From: Mucilaginibacter lappiensis
Lineage (GTDB): Bacteria > Bacteroidota > Bacteroidia > Sphingobacteriales > Sphingobacteriaceae
Length of the DNA: 64,000 nucleotides
Reading direction: 5' to 3'
Assembly (NCBI RefSeq): GCF_900155965.1
Contig: NZ_FTMG01000011.1
Coordinates: 164,871-228,870, forward strand
Shown here: piece after piece, positions 36,014-44,062 of the stretch
How positions within the stretch are numbered: the first letter of the stretch is position 1
Layout: each line of letters starts with the position of its first letter
Position numbers and translations under genes: made by a program
Notes under the pieces: generated by a model
The model's input: the letters and a program-made list of their open reading frames with translations, nothing else
Told to the model about the DNA's origin: nothing
Database searches by the model: none

Positions 36014-36030
36014 TTAATTATGTTTGTTTG

Positions 36031-37320
36031 ATGAAGTTTTTAAAAGCAGTATTTTTTATAATAGCGGTATTTATAGCGGTTGATGTGCATGCTCAAAGCA
36101 GCCAGGAGTTAAAACGCAGACGTGATAAATTATCAGAAGAACTGGAACAACTGAATAAAGATTACCAGGAAACCTCGCAAAATAAAAGAGCTACTTTAAA
36201 ACAGCTGAGTTTGTTAAAAGCGCAGATAAACCTGAGGGAAGAGAAAATAAATATCATCAACTCGGAGGTAAGAAATTTAGATAACCAAATCTCAGAGAGC
36301 AATAATACCGTACATAGTTTACAAAATCAGCTTGACCAGCTAAAAAAGGAATACGCAGCCATGATACTTTTTGCTTATCGCAATCAAAGTGCTTACAATA
36401 AGCTGATGTTCATTTTTGCTTCGAGAGATTTTAACCAGGCCTATAAACGATTAAAATATTTACAGCAGTTTGGTACCTATCGCGAGCGGCAGGCGGGTTA
36501 TATACAGGGAACCCAAAAAGAACTGCACGTAAAAATAAACGAGCTGGATAAAAACAAGCAGGAAAAAAGTAACCTGCTGGCCGATCAGCAAAAGGAAAAA
36601 GAAACGCTTGGTAAAGAAAAAAACAACCAGGTAAAAGTAGTAAGCGACCTGTCGCAGCACGAAGGGCAGCTTAAACAGCAGCAACGGGAGGTTCAGGCAA
36701 AAATTGCCAAAACCAACAGGGAAATTGCCTCAACTATCCGCAGGGAAATTGAGGAAGCCCGGCGCAAGGCCGAGGCAGAAGCAAGAGAGGCCGCCAGGAT
36801 AGCGGCAGCTAAAGCAAAGGCCGAAAACAGGCCCGCTCCGGTAGCTCCGGCCAAACCAGTGGTACGGAGTGAGTCGAGTGTGTTGAACGCGACACCTGAA
36901 GCGGCTAAGTTGTCAAATGACTTTTTGGGTAACCGCGGTCGTTTGCCATGGCCGGTTTCCAATGGAGTAATAACCCAGGGTTTTGGTATGTATACCACGC
37001 CCGAGGGAATAAAAAGTGAAAGTACCGGTATAGATATAAAAACTAATCCGGGAAGTTCGGTAAGAGCTGTATTTGATGGCACGGTTGTGCGGGTGGTTGA
37101 CGTAAGTGGAACTTACCTGGTGATGATAGTTCACGGGGAGTATTTTACGGTGTATGCCAATTTACGGTCGGTTAGTGTGGCCAGGGGCCAAAAAGTTAGT
37201 ACTAAGCAAACATTAGGAACGGTGGCGACAGATTCGTCGACCGGGGAAACGGAAGTTCACTTTGAAATTTATAAAGTGAAAGATCCAACCAATCCTAAAA
37301 CGTGGCTGGCACCTAACTAA
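36031..37320 (+). CDS. EnvC-like murein hydrolase activator with degenerate LytM domain
   Basis: 429 residues from the ATG at 36031 (signal peptide MKFLKAVFFIIAVFIAVDVH). A long coiled coil (about 20-240) and an Ala/Glu/Arg-rich linker lead to a C-terminal M23/LytM domain. Its metal ligands look lost: the first-motif His is Ser in ESTGIDIK, the YxHL His is Asn in YANL, and the first His of HxH is Glu in EVHFEI. This fits EnvC/NlpD-type factors that switch on amidases and have no hydrolase activity. Expected to act in the periplasm at septa. The group TPR - DUF4292 - EnvC - Tat is contiguous. Confidence 0.9.
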   Translation: MKFLKAVFFIIAVFIAVDVHAQSSQELKRRRDKLSEELEQLNKDYQETSQNKRATLKQLSLLKAQINLREEKINIINSEVRNLDNQISESNNTVHSLQNQLDQLKKEYAAMILFAYRNQSAYNKLMFIFASRDFNQAYKRLKYLQQFGTYRERQAGYIQGTQKELHVKINELDKNKQEKSNLLADQQKEKETLGKEKNNQVKVVSDLSQHEGQLKQQQREVQAKIAKTNREIASTIRREIEEARRKAEAEAREAARIAAAKAKAENRPAPVAPAKPVVRSESSVLNATPEAAKLSNDFLGNRGRLPWPVSNGVITQGFGMYTTPEGIKSESTGIDIKTNPGSSVRAVFDGTVVRVVDVSGTYLVMIVHGEYFTVYANLRSVSVARGQKVSTKQTLGTVATDSSTGETEVHFEIYKVKDPTNPKTWLAPN

Positions 37321-37352
37321 TTAGTTATGAACTTTATGAAATTTTAATTGTA

Positions 37353-37360
37353 TATATTTG
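37353..37360 (+). promoter_or_regulatory. Promoter -7 box for the tat genes
   Basis: TATATTTG fits TAnnTTTG and lies 20 nt before the first TatA/B start. No good -33 TTTG is seen. Confidence 0.45.
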
Positions 37361-37379
37361 TAACCTTAATTTAAATGCT

Positions 37380-37826
37380 ATGCTAAGTTCAGTTTTTTTA
37401 TTTTTAAATATTGGTACGAGCGAGATGGTACTGATACTTTTTGCAGCATTAATGCTTTTTGGAGGTGATAAACTACCTGAGCTGGCACGCGGTTTAGGCA
37501 AAGGCATCCGTGATTTTAAAGATGCATCTGAGGATGTAAAACGTGAAATCAACAACCAGATCAACAACTACGAGGAAAAGAAAACCGAAACAACGGTAAA
37601 AGATACCCCGCTTGCTGAAGAAAATACTGCAGAACACGCAACCACCACTACTGCGGAGGATAATGAAGTGAAGCACCCTATTCATGGTATAGAAAATACG
37701 GTGCCCAATACAATCCCTATCTCGGATACTTACGTAAGTACCCATGAAAGTGAGCCGGTAGCGGAAACACACATTGATCTGACTAAGAAAACAACCGCAG
37801 ATCCTGTTAAAACAGAACACGAATAA
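37380..37826 (+). CDS. Twin-arginine translocase TatA/TatB-family protein
   Basis: 148 residues. One N-terminal helix (MVLILFAALMLFGGDKLPEL, then ARGLGKGIRDFKDA) carries the FGGxKLPEL hinge and an amphipathic helix, the TatA/B pattern. The C-terminal 90 residues are acidic, low-complexity and Thr/Glu-rich, much longer than in typical TatA, so it could serve as TatB. It assembles the pore for folded, twin-Arg proteins. A second TatA follows by 43 nt; tatC is not in the window. Confidence 0.85.
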   Translation: MLSSVFLFLNIGTSEMVLILFAALMLFGGDKLPELARGLGKGIRDFKDASEDVKREINNQINNYEEKKTETTVKDTPLAEENTAEHATTTTAEDNEVKHPIHGIENTVPNTIPISDTYVSTHESEPVAETHIDLTKKTTADPVKTEHE

Positions 37827-37869
37827 CACAAGTCATAATAATATTTACATAACATAAAACTTAAAAATC

Positions 37870-38046
37870 ATGGGTGGATTAGGCGCACCAGAAATCATTC
37901 TGATCATCATTGCAATACTTTTATTGTTTGGCGGTAAAAAAATACCTGAACTAATGAGGGGTTTAGGAAAAGGCGTTAAAGAATTTAAAGACGCGCAAAA
38001 CGGCGAAAATAATACAACTTCAACTGAAGAGAAACCTAAAGTTTAA
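37870..38046 (+). CDS. tatA: Twin-arginine translocase subunit TatA (58 aa)
   Basis: 58 residues: MGGLGAPEIILIIIAILLLF, then GGKKIPELMRGLGKGVKEFKDA and a short polar tail. It has the complete TatA form: membrane helix, GGKKIPEL hinge and amphipathic helix. Found 43 nt after the longer TatA/B-like gene and probably co-transcribed. Two TatA-type genes side by side suggest one acts as TatA and the other as TatB. Confidence 0.9.
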   Translation: MGGLGAPEIILIIIAILLLFGGKKIPELMRGLGKGVKEFKDAQNGENNTTSTEEKPKV

Positions 38047-38098
38047 TACTATTTGGTATTAATTGGTTTAGCTCTTTTTGCTGCTTTTACTAGGATAT

Positions 38099-38150
38099 AA
38101 ACTTATCTGTTGAATTATTTCTTATTTCAACAGATAAGTTTTTTATTTTA
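38099..38150 (+). terminator. Rho-independent terminator after tatA
   Basis: AAACTTATCTGTTGAA (38099-38114) pairs perfectly with TTCAACAGATAAGTTT (38126-38141), and a T-run follows. It overlaps the gatA promoter region: TATTTTAG (38144-38151) ends 4 nt before the gatA ATG. Confidence 0.9.
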
Positions 38151-38155
38151 GCCCC

Positions 38156-39580
38156 ATGGCTAAATTTTATTCCTCTTTAAGTGAAATAAGGAGTGGGCTG
38201 CAACGTGCGGAAATTACCGTTGAAGGACTGGTAAAAAATTATCTGGATCAAATAAAAAAGAATGCTCATTTAAATGCCTTTAACGAGGTGTTTGAGCAAG
38301 AATCACTGATCAACGCAAAAAACGTTGACGACCGTATAAAAAACGGTACAGCCGGCAAACTGGCCGGAATGGTTATCGCTATAAAAGATAACATCTGCTA
38401 TAAAGGGCACCAGGTAAGTGCCTCCTCAAAAATATTAAAAGATTTCACCTCCATTTATTCATCAACTATTGTTGAGCGCTTATTGGCCGAAGATGCAATT
38501 ATTATAGGCCGTTGTAATTGTGATGAGTTTGCCATGGGCGGTGCTAACGAAACATCCTATTTCGGCCCGGTAAAAAACATGGCCGATGAAACTAAGGTTT
38601 CAGGCGGCTCATCAGGTGGCTCTGCGGTTGCTGTGCAGGCCAACATGTGCCATGCGGCTATCGGTACGGATACCGGAGGGTCGGTAAGGCAACCTGCTTC
38701 GTTTTGTGGGGTTATCGGTTTAAAACCTACCTATGGTCGTGTTTCCAGGCATGGTATTATCGCTTTCGCCTCGTCATTTGACCAGGTTGGCCCTATCACC
38801 AGGTCGGTAGAGGATGCTGCTTTGCTGCTGGAAGTAATGGCAGGTCCCGATGATTATGACAGTACCCTGGCTCAACAAGAAGTACCTGCATTTTCTGCTC
38901 ATATCGAAAAAACAGGTAAAAAGAAGATAGCCTATTTACAGGAAGCCATTTCCAGCCCCGGTGTTGATGCTGAGGTAAAAGATGTACTGGTAAAGTATAT
39001 TGATAAACTCCGTGCTGATGGTCATACAGTAACCCCAATCGCTTTTGAGCAATTAGACTACCTGGTGCCTGCTTATTATATTTTGGCTATGGCCGAGGCT
39101 TCATCAAACCTGGCCCGGTATGATGGAGTGCATTATGGTTACCGCAGCCCTTCGGCAGATGATCTGCAATCAACCTATAAGCGTTCCCGGTCCGAAGGTT
39201 TTGGCAAAGAAGTAAAACGCCGTATCATGTTGGGCACATTTGTACTGAGTGCCGGTTATTATGATGCCTATTATGCCAAAGCTCAGAAGGTGCGCCGGTT
39301 GATCAGGGAAAAAACCGACCAGATACTAAATGAATACGATTTTATACTGGTACCCACAGCTCCGGAACCCGCGTTTGCTATAGGTAAAGAAGAAAAAGAC
39401 CCGGTAGTAACGTATCTTTCTGATATTTTTACTGTACAAGCATCCTTAGCGGGTGTGCCAGCTATTTCGTTGCCTGTTGGCAATAATAGCAAGGGTTTGC
39501 CGTTAGGTTTACAATTGCTTGCTAAGCATTTTAACGAACAGGAACTGTTGAATTTTTCAAAATATTTCCTTGAACTTTAA
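38156..39580 (+). CDS. gatA: Glutamyl/aspartyl-tRNA amidotransferase subunit A
   Basis: 474 residues. Amidase subunit of GatCAB, which converts misacylated Glu-tRNA(Gln) or Asp-tRNA(Asn) to the amide form. The amidase-signature triad is intact: Lys in VIAIKDNICYKG, Ser in VSGGSSGGSAVAVQ and the cis-Ser in GTDTGGSVRQPASFCG. Full length. gatB and gatC are not beside it. It begins 4 nt after a -7-like box that overlaps the upstream terminator. Confidence 0.97.
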   Translation: MAKFYSSLSEIRSGLQRAEITVEGLVKNYLDQIKKNAHLNAFNEVFEQESLINAKNVDDRIKNGTAGKLAGMVIAIKDNICYKGHQVSASSKILKDFTSIYSSTIVERLLAEDAIIIGRCNCDEFAMGGANETSYFGPVKNMADETKVSGGSSGGSAVAVQANMCHAAIGTDTGGSVRQPASFCGVIGLKPTYGRVSRHGIIAFASSFDQVGPITRSVEDAALLLEVMAGPDDYDSTLAQQEVPAFSAHIEKTGKKKIAYLQEAISSPGVDAEVKDVLVKYIDKLRADGHTVTPIAFEQLDYLVPAYYILAMAEASSNLARYDGVHYGYRSPSADDLQSTYKRSRSEGFGKEVKRRIMLGTFVLSAGYYDAYYAKAQKVRRLIREKTDQILNEYDFILVPTAPEPAFAIGKEEKDPVVTYLSDIFTVQASLAGVPAISLPVGNNSKGLPLGLQLLAKHFNEQELLNFSKYFLEL

Positions 39581-39648
39581 AAAAATTAATAATTTAGTAA
39601 AATAACCGGTGTTGGTTATAGGCTTTGGTTAATTTAAATCCCTAAAGA

Positions 39649-40878
39649 ATGAAGAAACTATTTACGCTTACCATCTGCTTTTTATTACTGCAAATTGTTT
39701 ACGCAAACGCTTCTTCTAAATCAAAATTTCAATGGCCCAATATTGCACAGGATACCATCCTGAGGAAAGCTGTTGTCCAGCCTGTAGGCCCCGCGCCGTT
39801 AAGAGGCATTTATGAGCGCCGGTTAGATTCTATCAGCAAAGATATCCCCTTGGAGTATAATGAGTATGTACAAAGCTATATAGACCTGTACATGCAAAAC
39901 CGCGACGAGATGGGACAGGTGATAGGTCTTTCTAAATATTATTTCCCTATTTACGAAAAGGCTTTCCGCGATGCCGGTATACCCGAAGAGATAAAATTCC
40001 TTTCGATAGTGGAGTCAAAACTTGATCCTAATGCGGTATCAAGGGTAGGTGCAACTGGTCCGTGGCAGTTTATGTTTACAACCGCTAAATTGTATGGCTT
40101 AAATATGGATAGCTATGTTGACGAACGCCGCGATCCTATACAAGCCACTTACGCCGCTGCAGCTTATCTAAAAGATGCCTACCAGGAATTTGGCGATTGG
40201 CTTTTAGCCATAGCATCGTACAATTGCGGTAAAAGCAATGTAGAACGCGCTGTTGAAAAGGCAGGTGCGAATGATTTTTGGAGCGCCCGTCAGTACCTGC
40301 CTTCTGAAACCCGTGGTTATGTACCCGCTTTTATAGCCATGAATTATGTAATGCATTATTTTAATAAGCATAACATTGTTCCGCAGGCTTGTAATTTTTC
40401 ACTGAAAACAGATACAGTTATGGTGAAAAAATATGTTGCCTTAAGTAGTATATCACAGGCGCTTAAAGTAAATATTAGTGAGTTGGCTATTCTCAATCCG
40501 GCTTACAGAAGGTTAATAGTTAACGGTTCACCGGCGTTGCCGCGCAGGTTGATCCTGCCGCAGGTTCCCAAGGAGAATTATGCCGTTTTATATAATGTGC
40601 TAAATGGTGGTGATGCTGTTGCCCCAGAACCAAAAGTAACTTACGCTTCCTACGCTGATAATAAACCTGAAGGCAAGATGCCTAGCCGTCACCGGGTTAG
40701 AAAAGGGGAGACGCTGACTTCCATTGCCGATAAGTATGGGGTTGAAGTACAGGACCTGAAAGTTTGGAACCATTTGAAAAGTAACCGGGCTCCGGTTGGA
40801 GTAAGTATTAAAGTAAATAATGGCGATGATACTTCAACAAGCGCGGCAGTTAGCACGCATGCCAAAAAGGTTTTATAA
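39649..40878 (+). CDS. MltD-like membrane-bound lytic transglycosylase with LysM
   Basis: 409 residues with a signal peptide (MKKLFTLTICFLLLQIVYA). The transglycosylase (SLT) domain has the catalytic Glu in FLSIVESKLDPNAVS, with GATGPWQFM, and AIASYNCGKSNVERA, typical of family 1D (MltD). A C-terminal LysM motif (HRVRKGETLTSIADKYGVEV) binds peptidoglycan. It cleaves murein glycan strands to anhydro ends. A terminator follows; no clear operon partner. Confidence 0.92.
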   Translation: MKKLFTLTICFLLLQIVYANASSKSKFQWPNIAQDTILRKAVVQPVGPAPLRGIYERRLDSISKDIPLEYNEYVQSYIDLYMQNRDEMGQVIGLSKYYFPIYEKAFRDAGIPEEIKFLSIVESKLDPNAVSRVGATGPWQFMFTTAKLYGLNMDSYVDERRDPIQATYAAAAYLKDAYQEFGDWLLAIASYNCGKSNVERAVEKAGANDFWSARQYLPSETRGYVPAFIAMNYVMHYFNKHNIVPQACNFSLKTDTVMVKKYVALSSISQALKVNISELAILNPAYRRLIVNGSPALPRRLILPQVPKENYAVLYNVLNGGDAVAPEPKVTYASYADNKPEGKMPSRHRVRKGETLTSIADKYGVEVQDLKVWNHLKSNRAPVGVSIKVNNGDDTSTSAAVSTHAKKVL

Positions 40879-40964
40879 TTGAAGTGCAGGAGCTTTAGGC
40901 GTATTAGCCTGTCCTGATAAATGAAATTGATAGTGAAAAAAGATTAAATGCCTGAATATGAGGG

Positions 40965-41000
40965 GCCCGGTTTTGATGCATTTCAAAGCCGGGCTTTTTT
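40965..41000 (+). terminator. Rho-independent terminator after the transglycosylase gene
   Basis: GCCCGGTTTTG (40965-40975) pairs with CAAAGCCGGGC (40984-40994; one G-T pair), then a T-run. It lies upstream of the maeB promoter, so the malic-enzyme frame cannot start before it. Confidence 0.85.
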
Positions 41001-41025
41001 ATTCGGGTTACCATAAAAAGAATTG

Positions 41026-41033
41026 TAATTTTG
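41026..41033 (+). promoter_or_regulatory. maeB promoter -7 box
   Basis: TAATTTTG fits TAnnTTTG. It lies between the terminator and the ATG at 41054, supporting that start. No clear -33 TTTG. Confidence 0.5.
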
Positions 41034-41053
41034 AGCGCTTGAATTTTGAGAAA

Positions 41054-43366
41054 ATGAACAAGAACAACCGTAAACAGGACGCCTTAAACTACCACTCACA
41101 GGGGCGTCCGGGAAAAATACAGGTAGTACCTACCAAACCAACCAATTCGCAACGCGACCTCACTATGGCGTATTCGCCGGGTGTTGCCGAGCCTTGTCTT
41201 CGTATAGCAGAAAATGTAGAAGATGTATATAAATATACCGCTAAGGGGAACCTGGTGGCCGTTATCAGTAACGGTACCGCGGTATTGGGCTTGGGTAATA
41301 TAGGCCCTGAAGCCAGCAAGCCGGTAATGGAAGGGAAAGGACTGTTGTTCAAGATTTATGCTGATATTGATGTGTTTGACCTGGAGGTAAATGCTAAAAG
41401 TGTAGATGAGTTTGTAACTATAGTAAAAGCGCTTGAACCAACCTTTGGCGGCGTTAACCTGGAAGATATATCTGCCCCAACCTGTTTCGAGATTGAGCGC
41501 AGGCTTAAAGCCGAAATGAACATTCCGGTGATGCACGATGATCAGCATGGTACAGCCATTATATCTGGTGCAGCTTTAATGAATGCCTGCGAGATACAAG
41601 GTAAAAAGTTGGATAAGATAAAGATGGTGGTTAACGGTGCCGGCGCTGCTGCTGTATCCTGCACCAAAATGTACCTTTCACTAGGTGTAAAAAAAGAGAA
41701 CCTGGTGATGTTTGATATCAACGGTTTGTTGACACCGGAGCGTACCGACCTAGACGATATCAGGCTGGAATTTGCTACCACCCGTACCGATATCAAAACA
41801 CTGGCAGATGCGATGAAAAATGCCGACGTGTTTGTTGGTCTTTCTGCAGCAAATGTAGTTGATGCCGATATGTTAAAGTCGATGGCTAAAAAGCCTATTG
41901 TATTTGCGATGGCCAACCCGGTTCCTGAGGTTGATTATGACCTGGCGGTTCAAACCCGCGATGATATCATTATGGCTACTGGTCGTTCTGATTTTCCTAA
42001 CCAGGTGAATAACGTATTGGGTTTCCCCTATATTTTCAGAGGAGCGCTTGATGTAAGGGCAACTGCCATTAACGAAGCCATGAAAATAGCAGCTACCCAT
42101 GCTATTGCCGAAATGGCTAAAAAGCCGGTTCCGGAAGCGGTGAATCTGGCTTATAATACCACCAACCTTAAATTCGGAAGGGATTACATTATTCCAAAAC
42201 CGATGGATCAAAGGCTCATCGTTGAGGTATCGTCCGCGGTTGCTAAGGCGGCTATGGAGTCGGGCGTTGCCCGTAAAGCGATAACCGATTGGGAGGCTTA
42301 TTATGAAGAACTACGATCAAGATTGGGCACCAATGATAAATTGCTGCGTAATCTCACCAATAAAGCCAAGCAAAACCCTAAACGTGTGGTTTTTGCCGAA
42401 GCTGATAATTACAAAATATTAAGATCGGCCCAAATTGTAAAAGAAGAGGGGATAGCTACGCCGATATTACTGGGTAACGAAGACAAGATCAGGCGTATCA
42501 TGCGCGAGAATGATCTTGACCTCGGCGATGTGCAGATTATTGACCCGCGTGTGAAATGTGAAAACATGGAGGAGTATGCGGAATTCCTGTATCAAAAACG
42601 TCAGCGCAGAGGGGTGACCTTATTTGAGGCCCGCAAAATGCTAAGCGACCGTAACTACTATGGAGCCTGCATGGTACAGTTTGGCAGAGCCGATGCTTTG
42701 ATATCGGGCCTAACCAAAAACTATGTTCCTACCATTAAACCAGCTTTGCAAATTATTGGTACCGAAGATGGCGTGAACCGGGTAGCTGGTATGTATATGA
42801 TGATCACCCAGAAAGGCCCCGTATTTTTTGGCGATACTACCGTGAACGAAAACCCAACTGTACAGGAATTGGTAGACATCACCGTGCTGATAGAACGCTC
42901 TGTAAAACAGTTCAATATTAACCCTCGGGTAGCCGTATTATCGTACTCTAACTTTGGTTCAAATGATGGCCCTATTCCCGAAAAAACAAGGGAAACGGTG
43001 AAATTGCTACATAAGCAATGCCCGGATATGGTTGTCGACGGTGATATGCAGGCCAACTTTGCTCTGAATTCCGATTTGCTGGCTGATAATTTTCCATTTT
43101 CAACTTTAAACGGAAAACCGGCTAATACCCTGATATTTCCTAACCTGGAATCGGGCAATATTGCGTATAAGCTATTGCAGGAAATTGGCGGAGCCGAAGC
43201 TGTAGGGCCTATATTGCTGGGCATGAAAAAGCCAGTACACGTATTGCAACTGGGCAGCTCGGTTCGCGAAATTGTAAATATGATCACTATAGCGGTTGTT
43301 GATGCCCAGGAAAAAGCCGAAGCCAGCAAGCCAAAAGGTATTTTTGATAAACTTAAAGGAAAATAA
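41054..43366 (+). CDS. maeB: NADP-dependent malic enzyme with phosphotransacetylase-like domain
   Basis: 770 residues. The first about 420 form the malic-enzyme part (YSPGVAEPCLRI, ADIDVFDLEVNA, MHDDQHGTAIISGAAL, VNGAGAAAVSC, ANPVPEVDYDLA), which oxidises malate to pyruvate. The rest is a phosphotransacetylase-type domain (KRVVFAEADNYKILRSAQIV to GPILLGMKKPVHVLQLG), thought to sense acetyl-CoA. This fusion is usual for bacterial MaeB. The ATG at 41054 is chosen since an upstream terminator and promoter box lie within the longer frame. Confidence 0.96.
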   Translation: MNKNNRKQDALNYHSQGRPGKIQVVPTKPTNSQRDLTMAYSPGVAEPCLRIAENVEDVYKYTAKGNLVAVISNGTAVLGLGNIGPEASKPVMEGKGLLFKIYADIDVFDLEVNAKSVDEFVTIVKALEPTFGGVNLEDISAPTCFEIERRLKAEMNIPVMHDDQHGTAIISGAALMNACEIQGKKLDKIKMVVNGAGAAAVSCTKMYLSLGVKKENLVMFDINGLLTPERTDLDDIRLEFATTRTDIKTLADAMKNADVFVGLSAANVVDADMLKSMAKKPIVFAMANPVPEVDYDLAVQTRDDIIMATGRSDFPNQVNNVLGFPYIFRGALDVRATAINEAMKIAATHAIAEMAKKPVPEAVNLAYNTTNLKFGRDYIIPKPMDQRLIVEVSSAVAKAAMESGVARKAITDWEAYYEELRSRLGTNDKLLRNLTNKAKQNPKRVVFAEADNYKILRSAQIVKEEGIATPILLGNEDKIRRIMRENDLDLGDVQIIDPRVKCENMEEYAEFLYQKRQRRGVTLFEARKMLSDRNYYGACMVQFGRADALISGLTKNYVPTIKPALQIIGTEDGVNRVAGMYMMITQKGPVFFGDTTVNENPTVQELVDITVLIERSVKQFNINPRVAVLSYSNFGSNDGPIPEKTRETVKLLHKQCPDMVVDGDMQANFALNSDLLADNFPFSTLNGKPANTLIFPNLESGNIAYKLLQEIGGAEAVGPILLGMKKPVHVLQLGSSVREIVNMITIAVVDAQEKAEASKPKGIFDKLKGK

Positions 43367-43367
43367 A

Positions 43368-43438
43368 TTCAGGTTCGCGGTTCCTGGTTTCAGGTTCGAG
43401 TTTTTCCCGAACCTCGAGCCCCGAACCACAAATCTGAA
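43368..43438. repeat. Inverted repeat with AGGTTCG words between maeB and ruvA
   Basis: The left arm 43368-43400 (TTCAGGTTCGCGGTTCCTGG, then TTTCAGGTTCGAG) faces the right arm 43406-43438. The loop is only 5 nt. The word AGGTTCG/GGTTC is iterated. It is more G/C-rich than the other word repeats. Confidence 0.75.
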
Positions 43439-43452
43439 AAAATAATAATATT

Positions 43453-44037
43453 ATGTACGATTATATTAGTGGCAAACTGGTATTCAAAAGTCCTTCGCAT
43501 GTTGTAATAGACGCAGGGGGCATTGGCTATCACATTAATATATCGTTAAATACATATTCAAGGTTAGGTGAAGTAGAAAATTGTAAACTATTTATCTGGC
43601 AGTACGTAAAAGAGGATGCGCTCACTTTATATGGTTTTGCAGATGACGGTGAGCGTCGCTTGTTCTTACACCTGGTATCCATATCCGGCATAGGACCTAA
43701 TACGGGGCGAATGATGTTATCATCAATTACCCCAGCCGAAATACAAGCAGCTATTGTTAGCGGCAATGTTGCTTTAATACAACGTATTAAAGGCATAGGT
43801 CCAAAATCGGCACAACGTATTATATTGGAGCTGCAAGATAAGTTACGTAAAGAAGGTCCTGATACCTTAACCGTTGTGCCTGTAAGCAAAACAGTTAAGG
43901 ACGAGGCGCTCTCCGCACTTGTTATGCTTGGCTTTGCACGTAATGCTGCAGAGAAGGTATTGGATCAGGAGATCAATAAAAATAATGGAGATTTAACCGT
44001 AGAACAGCTTATAAAGTTTGCGTTAAAAACTCTATAA
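43453..44037 (+). CDS. ruvA: Holliday junction branch migration protein RuvA
   Basis: 194 residues. With RuvB it migrates Holliday junctions in recombination repair. Three RuvA domains are seen: the N-terminal OB-fold (MYDYISGKLVFKSPSHVVID), a helix-hairpin-helix part (LHLVSISGIGPNTGRMMLSS and IKGIGPKSAQRIILELQDKL), and the C-terminal helical domain (ALSALVMLGFARNAAEKVLDQ). Full length. It is followed by sprA after 25 nt, an order I recall from other Bacteroidota. Confidence 0.97.
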   Translation: MYDYISGKLVFKSPSHVVIDAGGIGYHINISLNTYSRLGEVENCKLFIWQYVKEDALTLYGFADDGERRLFLHLVSISGIGPNTGRMMLSSITPAEIQAAIVSGNVALIQRIKGIGPKSAQRIILELQDKLRKEGPDTLTVVPVSKTVKDEALSALVMLGFARNAAEKVLDQEINKNNGDLTVEQLIKFALKTL

Positions 44038-44062
44038 TTACGTACAAATTCTAACTTGACCT

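Noticed and set aside
40958..41053. Upstream extension of the malic-enzyme frame
   Set aside because: It contains a terminator and a promoter box, and the added residues do not look like MaeB.
41096..41548. 150-codon minus-strand frame in maeB
   Set aside because: Antisense to the malic-enzyme signatures.
42721..43329. Open minus-strand frame of 202 codons inside maeB
   Set aside because: It is antisense to a conserved enzyme domain and shows no promoter, signal or known motif. Frames like this arise from codon bias.
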